Origin: JBCCTX01 sp964468435
GTDB taxonomy: Bacteria > Bacteroidota > Bacteroidia > J057
DNA: 64,000 nt
Reading direction: 5' to 3'
Assembly (NCBI GenBank): GCA_964468435.1
Contig: CAYXVE010000003.1
Span: 104,591-168,590, forward strand
Below, one piece after another: positions 27,401 to 35,861 of the stretch (position 1 is the stretch's first letter; every line of letters starts with the position of its first letter). The position numbers and the translations under genes were made by a program. The notes beneath the pieces were generated by a model that saw only the letters and a list, made by a program, of their open reading frames with translations, searched no databases and was not told the origin of the DNA.

Positions 27401-27967
27401 AAGATCCCCCTCGATGGAGCATGGAAGTATTATGTGATAGAAAAATACAACCGGGGAATCAATGAATCTGAGATACGCAGTGGTAAAGAATTGGCAGCGC
27501 GCTTCGCCGCTTATTATGATCAATCAGATAAGCCTGATGATGATGAAATTACCAACACTAGAGACGAGGATGCAATCCGGGTCTCTCTGAAAGTCATCCG
27601 CAACCAAATGAAGTACGATCAGCAGGAGTTGGTGGTGGAAGCAGGAAAAAAAGTGATCATTGAATTTGAAAATACCGATTTGCTTCAACACAACTTGTTG
27701 ATCATACAACCTGGTAGCCTCGAACGTGTAGGCAAAGCAGCGGATAAACTGGCACAAGCTGTAGACGGAATGGGAAAGGAATATATACCCGATATGCCTG
27801 AGGTAATGTATGCCAGCGGCTTACTAGATCCAGGGAAGAAAGTACTGCTTCGCTTCACTGCCCCGGAAGAGCCAGGAAATTACCCCTTTGTCTGTACTTT
27901 TCCCGGGCACTGGCGGACAATGAACGGAATCCTGAAAATCGTAGATAGGCAAAACGAAGCTTTGTAA
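24419..27967 (+). CDS. ThuA - membrane-bound dehydrogenase - HEAT - jelly roll - azurin-like cupredoxin fusion lipoprotein
   Basis: 1182 residues. A signal ends in LAC (Cys26). Domains: ThuA-like (~35-245; LYDGLIIYANHD, FIPIHCASYCF, GRIFYTAYGHDERTW), propeller dehydrogenase (~280-640; IPTGFELEVFATEPD, DTDNDGRADKFTVFADSL, GPDGALWIADWYN), HEAT-like helices (~660-850), a galactose-binding/jelly-roll domain (~870-1005; VALYRSFSL, FVHVNGEFVLETRN), and a cupredoxin (~1050-1178). The copper ligands are all present: His1091, Cys1159, His1164 and Met1168 in CTFPGHWRTM, the azurin spacing. ThuA domains are linked to trehalose and other sugar use; the other domains suggest a sugar dehydrogenase feeding blue copper. 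A start at 24437 (MTKPLQACLYL) is equally possible. It is co-transcribed with the cytochrome-bearing paralogue. Confidence 0.92.
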   Translation: MTTLLPMTKPLQACLYLLALWIPLACNQPDNSPRKIELLFLGHDDTHHYSEKYAPLLASYLSHKGINLTYTSTPSSLNPENLALYDGLIIYANHDSITIDQESALLDFVKSGKGFIPIHCASYCFRNSEKYVDLVGAQFKSHETGTFTAEITQPNHPITKDLEPFETWDETYVHTLHHEDRTILMERVEGDHREPWTWTRNYGKGRIFYTAYGHDERTWNHSGFHQLIYHGILWAVGDKVKSRWNKLNMPTQVYKAADNIANYEQRPVPLPFQEPLAQPESEKLIQIPTGFELEVFATEPDIINPIAFSWDEKGRLWVIETVDYPNEVNPGNMGDDRIKICEDTDNDGRADKFTVFADSLNIPTSLVFSNGGVIVSMAPHFLFLKDTDGDDRADVKEILISGWGTFDTHAGPSNLRYGFDNQIWGTVGYSGFNGNIAGKDFEFGQGFYRFHPNGTNFEFLTRTSNNTWGLGFSETFDVFGSTANNAHSWYMGIPNRYFEGIEGIEKTGSKKIASYYPYHPITQNYRQVDVFGGFTAAAGHSLYTARSFPKEYWNRIAFVAEPTGHLLARGVLEKDGAGFVTRDGWNVLASSDEWVSPVHAEVGPDGALWIADWYNFIIQHNPTPTPERGGYQAETGRGNAHLNPLRDREHGRIYRLVYKDAPQYQRPSLRPNDPKGLIKTLKNDNLHWRLTAQRLLVERGQQDVLPPLYKLVENTSTDAIGINGGAIHALWTLHGLGALSGQNEEAMQVAYKALAHPSAGVRKAAVQVLPPSFESRNALLKSEIIHDPNPHTQLAALLALADMPSDQKAGQQLFQLSQSDEIARDLWRSQALYIAVHTHVKGFLEAYQHDPNAITYEIPTEENKSSIPSFWRKWDHPGEITADWETIRFPGKWENSELPDFDGAVALYRSFSLDQIPSSASIHLGKIGQSNFVHVNGEFVLETRNDPNMLRETEIPVNKLDRGNNYIIMRVEDRKGAGGLLGPAEEMYLMIDEQKIPLDGAWKYYVIEKYNRGINESEIRSGKELAARFAAYYDQSDKPDDDEITNTRDEDAIRVSLKVIRNQMKYDQQELVVEAGKKVIIEFENTDLLQHNLLIIQPGSLERVGKAADKLAQAVDGMGKEYIPDMPEVMYASGLLDPGKKVLLRFTAPEEPGNYPFVCTFPGHWRTMNGILKIVDRQNEAL

Positions 27968-27982
27968 TATTCGAAATAAGGA

Positions 27983-28088
27983 GTTGTCTCCAAAGGCTAT
28001 TGCTACTGAACGTCGTTGGAAACAAGCTCATGATCTCTGAAAATGAGTGTAAAATTTGTGGGCTAAGACAATAGATCTTTGAGACAAC
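27983..28088. mobile_element. MITE-like element or insertion-sequence ends (~106 bp)
   Basis: A ~20-base imperfect terminal inverted repeat: GTTGTCTCCAAAGGCTATTG at 27983-28002 against CAATAGATCTTTGAGACAAC at 28069-28088 (one extra base and one or two mismatches). The ~66 bases between hold no gene. The ends resemble transposon termini of the GGGTTGTCTCAAAG kind. No certain target-site duplication is visible. It separates two convergently transcribed blocks and could also act as a hairpin. Confidence 0.5.
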
Positions 28089-28100
28089 CCTAGCCTGTAT

Positions 28101-28964
28101 TTACTCTTCTTCTTCTTTCTCAATCACTATTGCAGCTACATCTATATCGGATGCATTAAAATAGCCCAATCCATAATCATTGGGATCATCTACATTGCGG
28201 ATATTTCCGCGTATAGGCGCTGGTGGGGGATCAAATAATCCCCCTATAAAAGCTGTCTGTTCAAAAAGAACTGCCAGAAAATCATAGTAAGACTCTGTAA
28301 TGGATAATTGCTGTACCTGGACACTATCGCCTGGCCTCATTTCTCCCCGAAATATCTCTACATCAATCACAAATTCACCTATGAAGTCGTCTCTGGCAAA
28401 TGCCAAATCTTCAGGATCACCCACTAATTTATCATTTATAAAGACTTTCCAGCGATAGAAATTGCGTTCATCCTGAGGTTCACGTGCTGAGAGCAATAGG
28501 GTATAATCACGTGTTCCATCCTCTTCGGGTTCTTCATCAGGATCTACCAGCTCATAGTCCAGGGCTGTAATATCACTCACCGCAGTAATTAATTCTGCAT
28601 CTGAACGATATTGCCTCCCATCCGGGAGGATAATATCCAATGTATAGGCTTTGCCTACCTCTCCAGGTATATAGGTGTAGTATACGCCTGGTAATGTGTC
28701 TACCATAGCTAATTGATCTTCGCGTCCCTGATCATCTCTAAGAATGACCTGTGCGTCTGTAACAGGAGGAGGTAAGGTTGTCTCAAAATACTGTGTCGAG
28801 TAAGTCAACTTGACTGTTTGGGGACCAGGCAATGTTGTAATACTACCTTCGACTACCAGACGAGGCTCTTCATCTGGTACATCGATTTCGATCACATCTT
28901 CACAACCCGCCATGAGGAATGATAGAAACCATAATGATATTGTATATATATTGAAATATTTCAT
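28101..28964 (-). CDS. DUF4249 lipoprotein, partner of the TonB receptor
   Basis: 287 residues with a lipoprotein signal (ISLWFLSFLMAGC, Cys21), then the DUF4249 opening (EDVIEIDVPDEEPRLVVEGSI) and a beta-rich body. DUF4249 proteins in Bacteroidota are encoded directly after TonB receptors and are likely surface lipoproteins assisting uptake, by analogy with SusD-like partners (inference). It starts 34 bases after the receptor stop and must be co-transcribed. The C-terminal tail is a run of glutamates. Confidence 0.88.
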   Translation of the reverse strand: MKYFNIYTISLWFLSFLMAGCEDVIEIDVPDEEPRLVVEGSITTLPGPQTVKLTYSTQYFETTLPPPVTDAQVILRDDQGREDQLAMVDTLPGVYYTYIPGEVGKAYTLDIILPDGRQYRSDAELITAVSDITALDYELVDPDEEPEEDGTRDYTLLLSAREPQDERNFYRWKVFINDKLVGDPEDLAFARDDFIGEFVIDVEIFRGEMRPGDSVQVQQLSITESYYDFLAVLFEQTAFIGGLFDPPPAPIRGNIRNVDDPNDYGLGYFNASDIDVAAIVIEKEEEE

Positions 28965-28998
28965 AGTTGAAAACTATCAGGGATATGTTTAAAAAGGA

Positions 28999-31362
28999 TT
29001 AAAAACTAAAGTTCCAGGTAATGTAGGGGATTGGTGCAGCAAAAATAGAAAGCCGAACGGCTTCATTGATATTGGGATTATCTTCATTCTGGCGGAAAAA
29101 GACAGAATAGTAATTTCTCCTGCCATAGGCATTGTAAACCCCAAAACTAAGGCTATGTTCAAGTTTCTTGTCTGGTTTGGTCAGATCCACGTTAGCAGAC
29201 AGGTCTATCCGGTGGTAGGCTGGTGTCCGAGCTCCGTTGCGATTATCATAATTAGGGGGTGAGAAGTTCTCATAAAAGTAGCGGGCATTAGGATAGGTAA
29301 CAGCCCTCCCTGACATGTATGCAAAATTGGAGGAAATATCCCATTTAGGTGAAAGTTGATAACTCAACACAAGAGATAGATCATGAAGCTTATCATAATT
29401 AGACGGATAAAATTCATTATTATTAATGTCATCTACCTGGCGTTCCGTACGGGATAAGGTATATCCTAGCCAACCGGTAAATTTACCTTTACTTTTTCGG
29501 ATTAATATTTCCATACCATAGGCTCTACCTCTTCCTGTCAGAAGTTCTGTTTCAATCGTATTATTGAAAAGCAGTTCTGCTCCATCTTTATAGTCCAGTA
29601 GATTGTCAAAATCCTTATAAAATACTTCCAAGGAAGTTTCATACTTATTATCATAGAAATTGCGAAAATAGCCTACTGCCCACTGATCCACGGTAGCAGG
29701 GTCTATATAAGCTCCGCTAGGTTTCCATACATCCAGAGGGGTTGCAGAAGTGGTATTGGATACCAAATGGATATATTGACGAATGCGGTTGTAGCTAGCT
29801 TTGACAGACTGTTTTTCGTCGATGACGTAGTTGATTGCCAGACGAGGCTCCCAGCCATCGAAGCTGCGGATTGTCTCCAGACGATCATAGGATATCGTAT
29901 CTACGATATTAGTACGGCTATCGAGGTTGTCGTTTTGATATATATAAACATCACCAGAACCGATATTTTGGAAATTAGAATATCTCAGTCCGTATTGTAG
30001 GGTAAGCTGAGTACCAAACTTGTGTTCGGCTCCAACATAAACGCCTGTTTCTAAGGCGTGCTCATGTTCAAGTTCGAAGTCCTCAAAGTTAGTCGTATCT
30101 CCCAAAAAGTTTACTTCACCCGGTTGAAAGCGGTATAGAATGGCACTAGCGCCAGTCTCCAGGGTAAAATTAGGGGAAATATACCATCCCAGATCCCCCT
30201 TCAGATTATAGTTGTAAATATGAGAAGTCCAATCAAAAGGATCGCGATTCTCAGGCTCATCAGGTACACCGAGTACATAGCGATAGTGGCTGTAAACGGC
30301 CGTAAAGTTGGAAAAGACCTTTTCCCCAAAAAGGTGATTCCATCGAATAGAAGCCGTTTGGTTACCCCACTGCATTTTAAAATCATCTTCAAAGCGGAAT
30401 ACGTCATCTCCCAGATAAGCTGATACGTATATCCGGTCCTTTTGACTGATTTCGTAGTTGACTTTTGCATTCAAGTCGTAAAAGTAGAGTACATTGCTCC
30501 TCAGGTTCTCATCTGAGCTCAGCTTGAGAAACAGATCCATATAGGATCTGCGTCCGGCTACCATATAGGATGCCTTGTCCTTAACGATCGGTCCCTCAAG
30601 CATAAGACGGCTGGATATCAATCCAATCCCCCCTGTTCCTGAAAAACGCTTGCTGTTTCCTTCCTTTTGCCTGATATCTAATACAGAAGATAGTCTACCG
30701 CCATATTTTGCAGGTATACCTCCCTTGTAGATTTTCATATCCTTCACAGCATCTGCATTAAACACTGAGAAGAATCCCAATAGGTGGGAAGAATTATACA
30801 CTGGTGATTCATCCAGCAAGATGAGGTTTTGGTCAATATTACCTCCACGCACGTTAAATCCAGCAGCACCTTCTCCTACAGTGGTTACTCCTGGAAGTAG
30901 CTGAATACTCCGGATGATATCGACTTCACCCAGCAACTGAGGCATACGCGATATTTCCTGTATATCGAGCTTGACGGTACTCATCTCCACCTGCTTGATA
31001 TTTTCATCAGCTGCTTCAGCTTCGATAATTACTTCTGCAGCGGTGATTCCTTTTACCTGAAGTTCAATATTCTGAGTCATGGTGGAGTCAAGCTCAATCT
31101 TTTTTTCGATTGTTTTATATCCCAGATATCGATATTCCAATGTATAGGTACCCGGCGGTAAAGTCAGGGAGTAAAAACCATATTCGTTTGTATAGGCTCC
31201 AGTAGCCAACTCTTTCACTGCGACAGTTGCCTGTATCAATGTCTCCCCATTGGAAGCATCACGTACATAGCCAATGATGCTTACTTTCTGTTGCGCTGAA
31301 AGTGGGAATAATATCGTTTGCCAGAACATAAAAACAAGAATGTAAAATCTGGATGATTTCAT
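28999..31362 (-). CDS. TonB-dependent receptor (DUF4249-associated)
   Basis: 787 residues from the ATG at 31362, where a signal peptide starts (FYILVFMFWQTILFPLSA); the frame is open 32 codons further but without meaning. A carboxypeptidase-like domain (~22-105; SIIGYVRDASNGETLIQATV) precedes a plug (~115-235; LPGVTTVGEGAAGFNVRGGN, LLDESPVYNSSHLLGFFSVFN) and a barrel that ends with aromatic 'PYITWNFSF'. In family literature this group often imports iron chelates or copper, but the ligand here is unknown. It is encoded with the DUF4249 lipoprotein; a MarR-type regulator is divergent, possibly its controller (inference). Confidence 0.92.
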   Translation of the reverse strand: MKSSRFYILVFMFWQTILFPLSAQQKVSIIGYVRDASNGETLIQATVAVKELATGAYTNEYGFYSLTLPPGTYTLEYRYLGYKTIEKKIELDSTMTQNIELQVKGITAAEVIIEAEAADENIKQVEMSTVKLDIQEISRMPQLLGEVDIIRSIQLLPGVTTVGEGAAGFNVRGGNIDQNLILLDESPVYNSSHLLGFFSVFNADAVKDMKIYKGGIPAKYGGRLSSVLDIRQKEGNSKRFSGTGGIGLISSRLMLEGPIVKDKASYMVAGRRSYMDLFLKLSSDENLRSNVLYFYDLNAKVNYEISQKDRIYVSAYLGDDVFRFEDDFKMQWGNQTASIRWNHLFGEKVFSNFTAVYSHYRYVLGVPDEPENRDPFDWTSHIYNYNLKGDLGWYISPNFTLETGASAILYRFQPGEVNFLGDTTNFEDFELEHEHALETGVYVGAEHKFGTQLTLQYGLRYSNFQNIGSGDVYIYQNDNLDSRTNIVDTISYDRLETIRSFDGWEPRLAINYVIDEKQSVKASYNRIRQYIHLVSNTTSATPLDVWKPSGAYIDPATVDQWAVGYFRNFYDNKYETSLEVFYKDFDNLLDYKDGAELLFNNTIETELLTGRGRAYGMEILIRKSKGKFTGWLGYTLSRTERQVDDINNNEFYPSNYDKLHDLSLVLSYQLSPKWDISSNFAYMSGRAVTYPNARYFYENFSPPNYDNRNGARTPAYHRIDLSANVDLTKPDKKLEHSLSFGVYNAYGRRNYYSVFFRQNEDNPNINEAVRLSIFAAPIPYITWNFSF

Positions 31363-31644
31363 GTTAGATATAGTTGTTGTCAATTGACTGTAAAATAATC
31401 TTATTTTATCCTTGAGATCAATTATTTCTACCAAAACAGATTTATGTGGAATAGACACGGGTTATTTATCTATCAAAGCGTTTACTTCTACCTAACTATT
31501 CTAAAAACTATTTGATCGAAAGTACTGGAATATTTTTCATAAACAAGGTGTGATTAATCTCTCTCCACGCTTCTGGGAATAAGAGATTTGTTCTATTTAG
31601 CCTAATTGTCGTATTTTGTTGTTTTAAACCATAATGGTAGCAGT

Positions 31645-32106
31645 GTGAAGCAAGAAGAAACAGTTGATTTTCATATAAGAAAAGCCTGGCAGAAGATTCT
31701 GAGAATGTATAACCTGGAAGCTGCCAAACAGGGAACTACTATGTCTGTTGGGTATATCCTACTCAATGTAGATATTAATGGTACCCCATCCACTCAGCTG
31801 GGCCCCAAGATGGGGATTGAAAAGTCCAGCTTATCTAGGACACTGAAACAAATGGAAGAAGCAGGCCTGATATACCGGAAAACAGACAAAGACGACAGGA
31901 GGATAATACGCATTTATCTGACATCTTCTGGTGTGAATAAACGCAAACTGGCCAAAAAGGCCGTACTCGACTTTAACAAGAAAGTTTTTTCCTGTATTGA
32001 TCCAGAACGGCTTAAGATATTTCAGAAGGTTATAGAAGAAATCACCGAGGTAGCCGTTAATTATGAAAAAGACAACGTCGAAAAAGAGATAAGTATCAAT
32101 CTTTAG
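31645..32106 (+). CDS. MarR-family transcriptional regulator
   Basis: 153 residues from a GTG at 31645. The frame also opens at a TTG at 31606, but those 13 residues look unlike the family. Winged-helix features: LNVDINGTPSTQLGPKMGIEKSSLSRTLKQMEEAGLIYR (recognition helix) and KDDRRIIRIYLTSSG (wing), followed by a dimerising helix. It probably binds a palindromic operator in the ~280-base region shared with the divergent TonB receptor; its effector is unknown. No better ATG exists near the N-terminus, so the exact start is uncertain. Confidence 0.88.
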   Translation: MKQEETVDFHIRKAWQKILRMYNLEAAKQGTTMSVGYILLNVDINGTPSTQLGPKMGIEKSSLSRTLKQMEEAGLIYRKTDKDDRRIIRIYLTSSGVNKRKLAKKAVLDFNKKVFSCIDPERLKIFQKVIEEITEVAVNYEKDNVEKEISINL

Positions 32107-32255
32107 CCCAATTTCATGATGCTATGAAAAATATACCCTGTTTCAGGTAGCTGCTTGTACAGATCGATTAATCGGGGGAGATTCCGAAGCCGCTTGTCCA
32201 TTAAACAAATGGGTTCTTTTGCATTATGATGCAATATATGGCACAGGAAAATAAC

Positions 32256-33146
32256 TCAAGCCATCATTTTTTCTTCGTCCAGTAGATTCATCAGATACTG
32301 CCCATATCCGCTTTTCATGAGTGGTTGTGCAATTTCCATCAGTTTTTCTTCAGGGATATATCCCATCTGAAACGCAATCTCTTCGATACACCCTATTTTC
32401 AGTCCCTGCCTTTTTTCAATGATACGTACAAAGTCTCCAGCTTCCATGAGTGAATCATGGGTCCCTGTGTCTAGCCATGCTGTACCTCTCCCCAAGATTG
32501 AGACATGTAGTTGTCCTTTCTGGAGGTATGTGCGATTGACATCTGTAATTTCTAGCTCTCCCCGGGGTGATGGCTCCAGAGACTTAGCTATCGCCACCAC
32601 TTGCTGATCATAAAAATATACACCAGGTACTGCAAATGAAGACTTAGGATGATCTGGTTTTTCCTCAATGCTCACGGCTTGTCCAAGATCATTAAATTCT
32701 ACTACACCATATCTTCGAGGATTAGCTACATGATAACCAAAGATTCTACCTCCGCCATGCTGGATAACCCACTCCTTAGCTTCAGTCAATGTATGAGAAA
32801 GGTGCTCACCATAAAAGATATTATCTCCGAGTATCAGAGCCGCGGGATCGCTCCCGATAAATTCTTCACCAATAATAAAAGCCTGTGCGAGTCCTTCCGG
32901 ACGTTCCTGAATAGCATAACTCATATTTACCCCAATCCTTGATCCGTCTCCCAGTAGTTGCTGGAATAAAGGTAAATCCCCAGGAGTAGATATGATCAGG
33001 ATATCTCTTATGCCAGCTTCCATCAAAGTTGAAAGTGGATAATATATCATGGGCTTATCGTATACCGGCATCAATTGCTTACTGACCGATATCGTCAAGG
33101 GATAAAGTCTGGTACCAGAGCCTCCAGCAAGAATGATTCCTTTCAT
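32256..33146 (-). CDS. rfbA: Glucose-1-phosphate thymidylyltransferase
   Basis: 296 residues; makes dTDP-glucose from glucose-1-phosphate and dTTP, the first step to dTDP-L-rhamnose and other deoxysugars for surface polysaccharides. The nucleotide loop LAGGSGTRLYPLT, SKQLMPVYDKPMIYYPLSTL, ALILGDNIFYG and FAVPGVYFYD/WLDTGTHDSL are classic RmlA. Length is normal. It is solitary: no rfbB, C or D is nearby. A -7-like element lies upstream. Confidence 0.97.
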   Translation of the reverse strand: MKGIILAGGSGTRLYPLTISVSKQLMPVYDKPMIYYPLSTLMEAGIRDILIISTPGDLPLFQQLLGDGSRIGVNMSYAIQERPEGLAQAFIIGEEFIGSDPAALILGDNIFYGEHLSHTLTEAKEWVIQHGGGRIFGYHVANPRRYGVVEFNDLGQAVSIEEKPDHPKSSFAVPGVYFYDQQVVAIAKSLEPSPRGELEITDVNRTYLQKGQLHVSILGRGTAWLDTGTHDSLMEAGDFVRIIEKRQGLKIGCIEEIAFQMGYIPEEKLMEIAQPLMKSGYGQYLMNLLDEEKMMA

Positions 33147-33164
33147 GAGTCTTTATGTTTAACA

Positions 33165-33172
33165 CAAACATA
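33165..33172 (-). promoter_or_regulatory. -7 element (TAnnTTTG) for rfbA
   Basis: On the minus strand TATGTTTG is at 33172-33165, 18 bases before the rfbA ATG. A TTTG lies only 16 bases further upstream, shorter than the usual spacing. Confidence 0.4.
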
Positions 33173-33477
33173 CCTATTAATTCGATAACAAAAAAATCCA
33201 ATAATAAATAGGTTTCAAAAAATATTTCTTAGCCTTTTTCATGTTGTCTCACCGTGAAATAGGAACATTTCGAGCATACATCATAAAATGACCCCATAAG
33301 AGTTAGATGTCAAGATATGCTTACTCGTAGCGGATTCATGAGTACATTTCAGACCTTGACTCCAAAAAACAGACAGAAAAACAATCTTTATTCTTTTGTC
33401 GATTTTGTCTTTTGTCAGTGTAGGAGTGATACTTTATTTTGTTTTATTTCACCAGCCAACTGCGCTTAATCAGAACA
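33173..33477. other. Intergenic region between rfbA and a hypothetical gene
   Basis: About 300 AT-rich bases. It contains the likely upstream region of rfbA and, on the plus strand, TTTG (in CTTTTGTCAG) about 20 bases before TTATTTTG, a near-promoter for the small gene at 33478. No RNA gene, repeat or other coding stretch was seen. Confidence 0.4.
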
Positions 33478-33915
33478 ATGCTATCCACAACCTCAAAGAT
33501 CTCAACATCGAGCAAGCTAAAAAGCTTTATTAAACAAAGTAAGGAAGAAATACTGGTCAGGATACCAGGTTCTGAACAATTTATCAGCTTATCTTCGGAA
33601 GAGGATTACTGGAAACTGATCGACGAATATGCCTTACACGAGATCGGTATGAATGACATTCTGGAGAAATCTAAAACTTCATTCCCCTCTGCTATTGATA
33701 AAGCTTTGGCAGTTGATACGATTACAGCAGTAAGCTTCTCAAAAAAAACGTTGCAAAGAGATTTCAACATCACCAGCCCCAGAAACACTGGAAATCTTCT
33801 GGTTTTCACCATTGCCCATTACAATCCAATTATTTCATATACTGTAAATTTCTTCATTTACATGAGTTATAGAACTGTATCTCAACGCTTTGGGTATAGA
33901 TATCCCAGAAATTGA
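33478..33915 (+). CDS. Hypothetical protein, doubtful
   Basis: 145 residues from the ATG at 33478 (the frame opens at 33439). The first ~95 residues look protein-like and charged (SKLKSFIKQSKEEILVRIPG, SEEDYWKLIDEYALHEIG), while the last ~45 are aromatic and low in structure, as if the true frame had been lost. I recognise no family. A weak promoter-like pair lies upstream. It may be a real small gene with an altered C-terminus, a decayed gene or chance. Confidence 0.3.
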   Translation: MLSTTSKISTSSKLKSFIKQSKEEILVRIPGSEQFISLSSEEDYWKLIDEYALHEIGMNDILEKSKTSFPSAIDKALAVDTITAVSFSKKTLQRDFNITSPRNTGNLLVFTIAHYNPIISYTVNFFIYMSYRTVSQRFGYRYPRN

Positions 33916-34106
33916 CGGCTATTCTCAAGAGTATCCACCAAGGAGGTAACCTCCTTCGGCTTTAATATAGGTATAGATTACGAAAATGAAGCTAGCTAGA
34001 AGCTATTGGGAGGAGATCAATTTTTTAAGACTTCCTCTCTTTTTATTTTGATCTGTCAATATGTATTTTTATTACTTTCACGGCCTAACATGAACAACTA
34101 ATATAC

Positions 34107-35861
34107 ATGAAAAGCATAAATTTCTTCAAGACAACTATTATTCTCGCGTTCTGTAGTTTTTCTGCTATATGGTTAAAGGGACAGAACGAAACTGATACAA
34201 CCATGCGTGTAGTAGTCTTTGGCGATGGGATTACAGCAGGTATGCAAAGTGGGAAGGGTACAGCCAAAAATTATGGGATGTTTCTGAAACAATTACTAGA
34301 TAATGAAGGAATAAGCGCAGAGGTAATCAACAAAGGCAAAGAAAATGATCAGACCTTAGACGCTACCCAAAGAATGCAATTGGATGTCGTTACTCAACGT
34401 CCTGATGTAGTAACCATCATGTTTGGAACTTTTGATGCGATGGTAGACCCAGGAAAAATACAGGCAAGGGTACCCTTGAATATTTTCCAGGGGCAATTGA
34501 GCCAGATGATTACCTATCTCAAGCAAATCAATGTAGTTCCAATACTGATGACAACACCTCCTATGGGTGATATCGATGCTATGGAACGCGAACCCTATGC
34601 CAGTGCTGGTGCCAACTTTTTACTGGAACCCTACATGGAAGCCTGCAGACAACTTGCCCAGCAGGAGCGCATCCCGCTAATAGACCACTACAGCCATTGG
34701 CAGCAGTTAGCAGCCGAAGGTCAGGATATCGATCAATGGCTCATTGATGGCTATATTCCCAATGAAGCAGGTCACAAGGTCATGGCAGAACAGATCCTTC
34801 CGATAGTCAAAAATGAGCTGAGTCCTTCCATGACAGACGTTTTTGCTTCTGGCGAGGAGGGATATGACACCTACCGGATACCCTCTTTGATCACCTCCAA
34901 AAATGGTTTTCTGCTAGCTTTCTGTGAAGGTCGCTCCAGTAAGTCCGATCACGCCAAAAATGATATTGTCCTAAAGCGCAGCTTTGACAAAGGTAAAACC
35001 TGGTCAGAACTCAAAGTTATCGTAGAGGATGGCGACAATAGCCTAAATAATCCACAAGCAGTTGTCGTATCTGAGACGGGACGGATTATCCTGATGTATC
35101 AACACTATCCGCAAGGCTTTGGAGAAAAAGAAGTACTACCCGGTGTCAAGGGAAATAAAGTCTGTAAGACCTTTATGATGTATTCAGATGATGACGGTAA
35201 TACCTGGTCGGAACCAGAAGATATCACCAAAGATGTCAAAAGACCCAAAGAAGTTACAAGTATTGCCAGCGGTCCCGGTAGGGGGATAGAACTAACGCAG
35301 GGCAAGAAAAAAGGCAGACTGATCATGCCTTTCAATCAGGGTCCATACGGAGACTGGAGCGTGTATGCTGTGTATAGCGATAATCAGGGCAAAAGCTGGA
35401 AATACGGTGATGTTGCTCCGGAAGGAACGACGGGGATGGCAAATGAAGTTCAGATGGTAGAACTGAGGGATGGGACCCTGATGCTCAATGCCCGGAGTAT
35501 GGAAGGCAACAACCATCGCCTTATAGCTTATAGTCAAGATGATGGCGAGTCCTGGTCCCCACTTGTAGAAGATACAACGCTAATCGAACCTCAGTGTCAA
35601 GCCAGTATCTATCAGTTTAATCCATATTATACGCTGTTTTCCAATCCTGCTTCCAAAACTGAGCGCAGAAACGGCACGATCAGGCTCAGTGCAGACAACG
35701 GAAAAACATGGAAATACGCCAAAGCCCTGTATGAGGGTAATTTTGCTTACTCGTGCCTGACAGGTATCAATAACATGTACGCAGGTGTATTGTTTGAACG
35801 AGATGATTATTCGAAAATAACTTTTTCCCGTTTCCCCATCAAATGGCTGCTTACAGACTGA
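34107..35861 (+). CDS. SGNH-like domain fused to a GH33-type sialidase, secreted
   Basis: 584 residues with a signal peptide (FFKTTIILAFCSFSAIWLKG). Residues ~33-225 have the SGNH fold order, but the Ser of block I is Gly41 (GDGITAG), block III reads GTFDAM, and the final block is DGYIPNEAGH with Ile217 where the catalytic His should be, so this half looks inactive. Residues ~240-580 are a six-bladed sialidase: YRIP (the FRIP arginine), FCEGRSS, and five Asp boxes (SFDKGKTW, SDDDGNTW, SDNQGKSW, SQDDGESW, SADNGKTW). It would release terminal sialic acids or related sugars outside the cell or in the periplasm. Similar fusions exist in Bacteroidota; here the first domain may bind glycans. Confidence 0.9.
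   Translation: MKSINFFKTTIILAFCSFSAIWLKGQNETDTTMRVVVFGDGITAGMQSGKGTAKNYGMFLKQLLDNEGISAEVINKGKENDQTLDATQRMQLDVVTQRPDVVTIMFGTFDAMVDPGKIQARVPLNIFQGQLSQMITYLKQINVVPILMTTPPMGDIDAMEREPYASAGANFLLEPYMEACRQLAQQERIPLIDHYSHWQQLAAEGQDIDQWLIDGYIPNEAGHKVMAEQILPIVKNELSPSMTDVFASGEEGYDTYRIPSLITSKNGFLLAFCEGRSSKSDHAKNDIVLKRSFDKGKTWSELKVIVEDGDNSLNNPQAVVVSETGRIILMYQHYPQGFGEKEVLPGVKGNKVCKTFMMYSDDDGNTWSEPEDITKDVKRPKEVTSIASGPGRGIELTQGKKKGRLIMPFNQGPYGDWSVYAVYSDNQGKSWKYGDVAPEGTTGMANEVQMVELRDGTLMLNARSMEGNNHRLIAYSQDDGESWSPLVEDTTLIEPQCQASIYQFNPYYTLFSNPASKTERRNGTIRLSADNGKTWKYAKALYEGNFAYSCLTGINNMYAGVLFERDDYSKITFSRFPIKWLLTD

Noticed and set aside
33938..33956. AAGGAGG/CCTCCTT hairpin after the hypothetical gene
   Set aside because: Good stem but only a 3-base loop and no adjacent T run.
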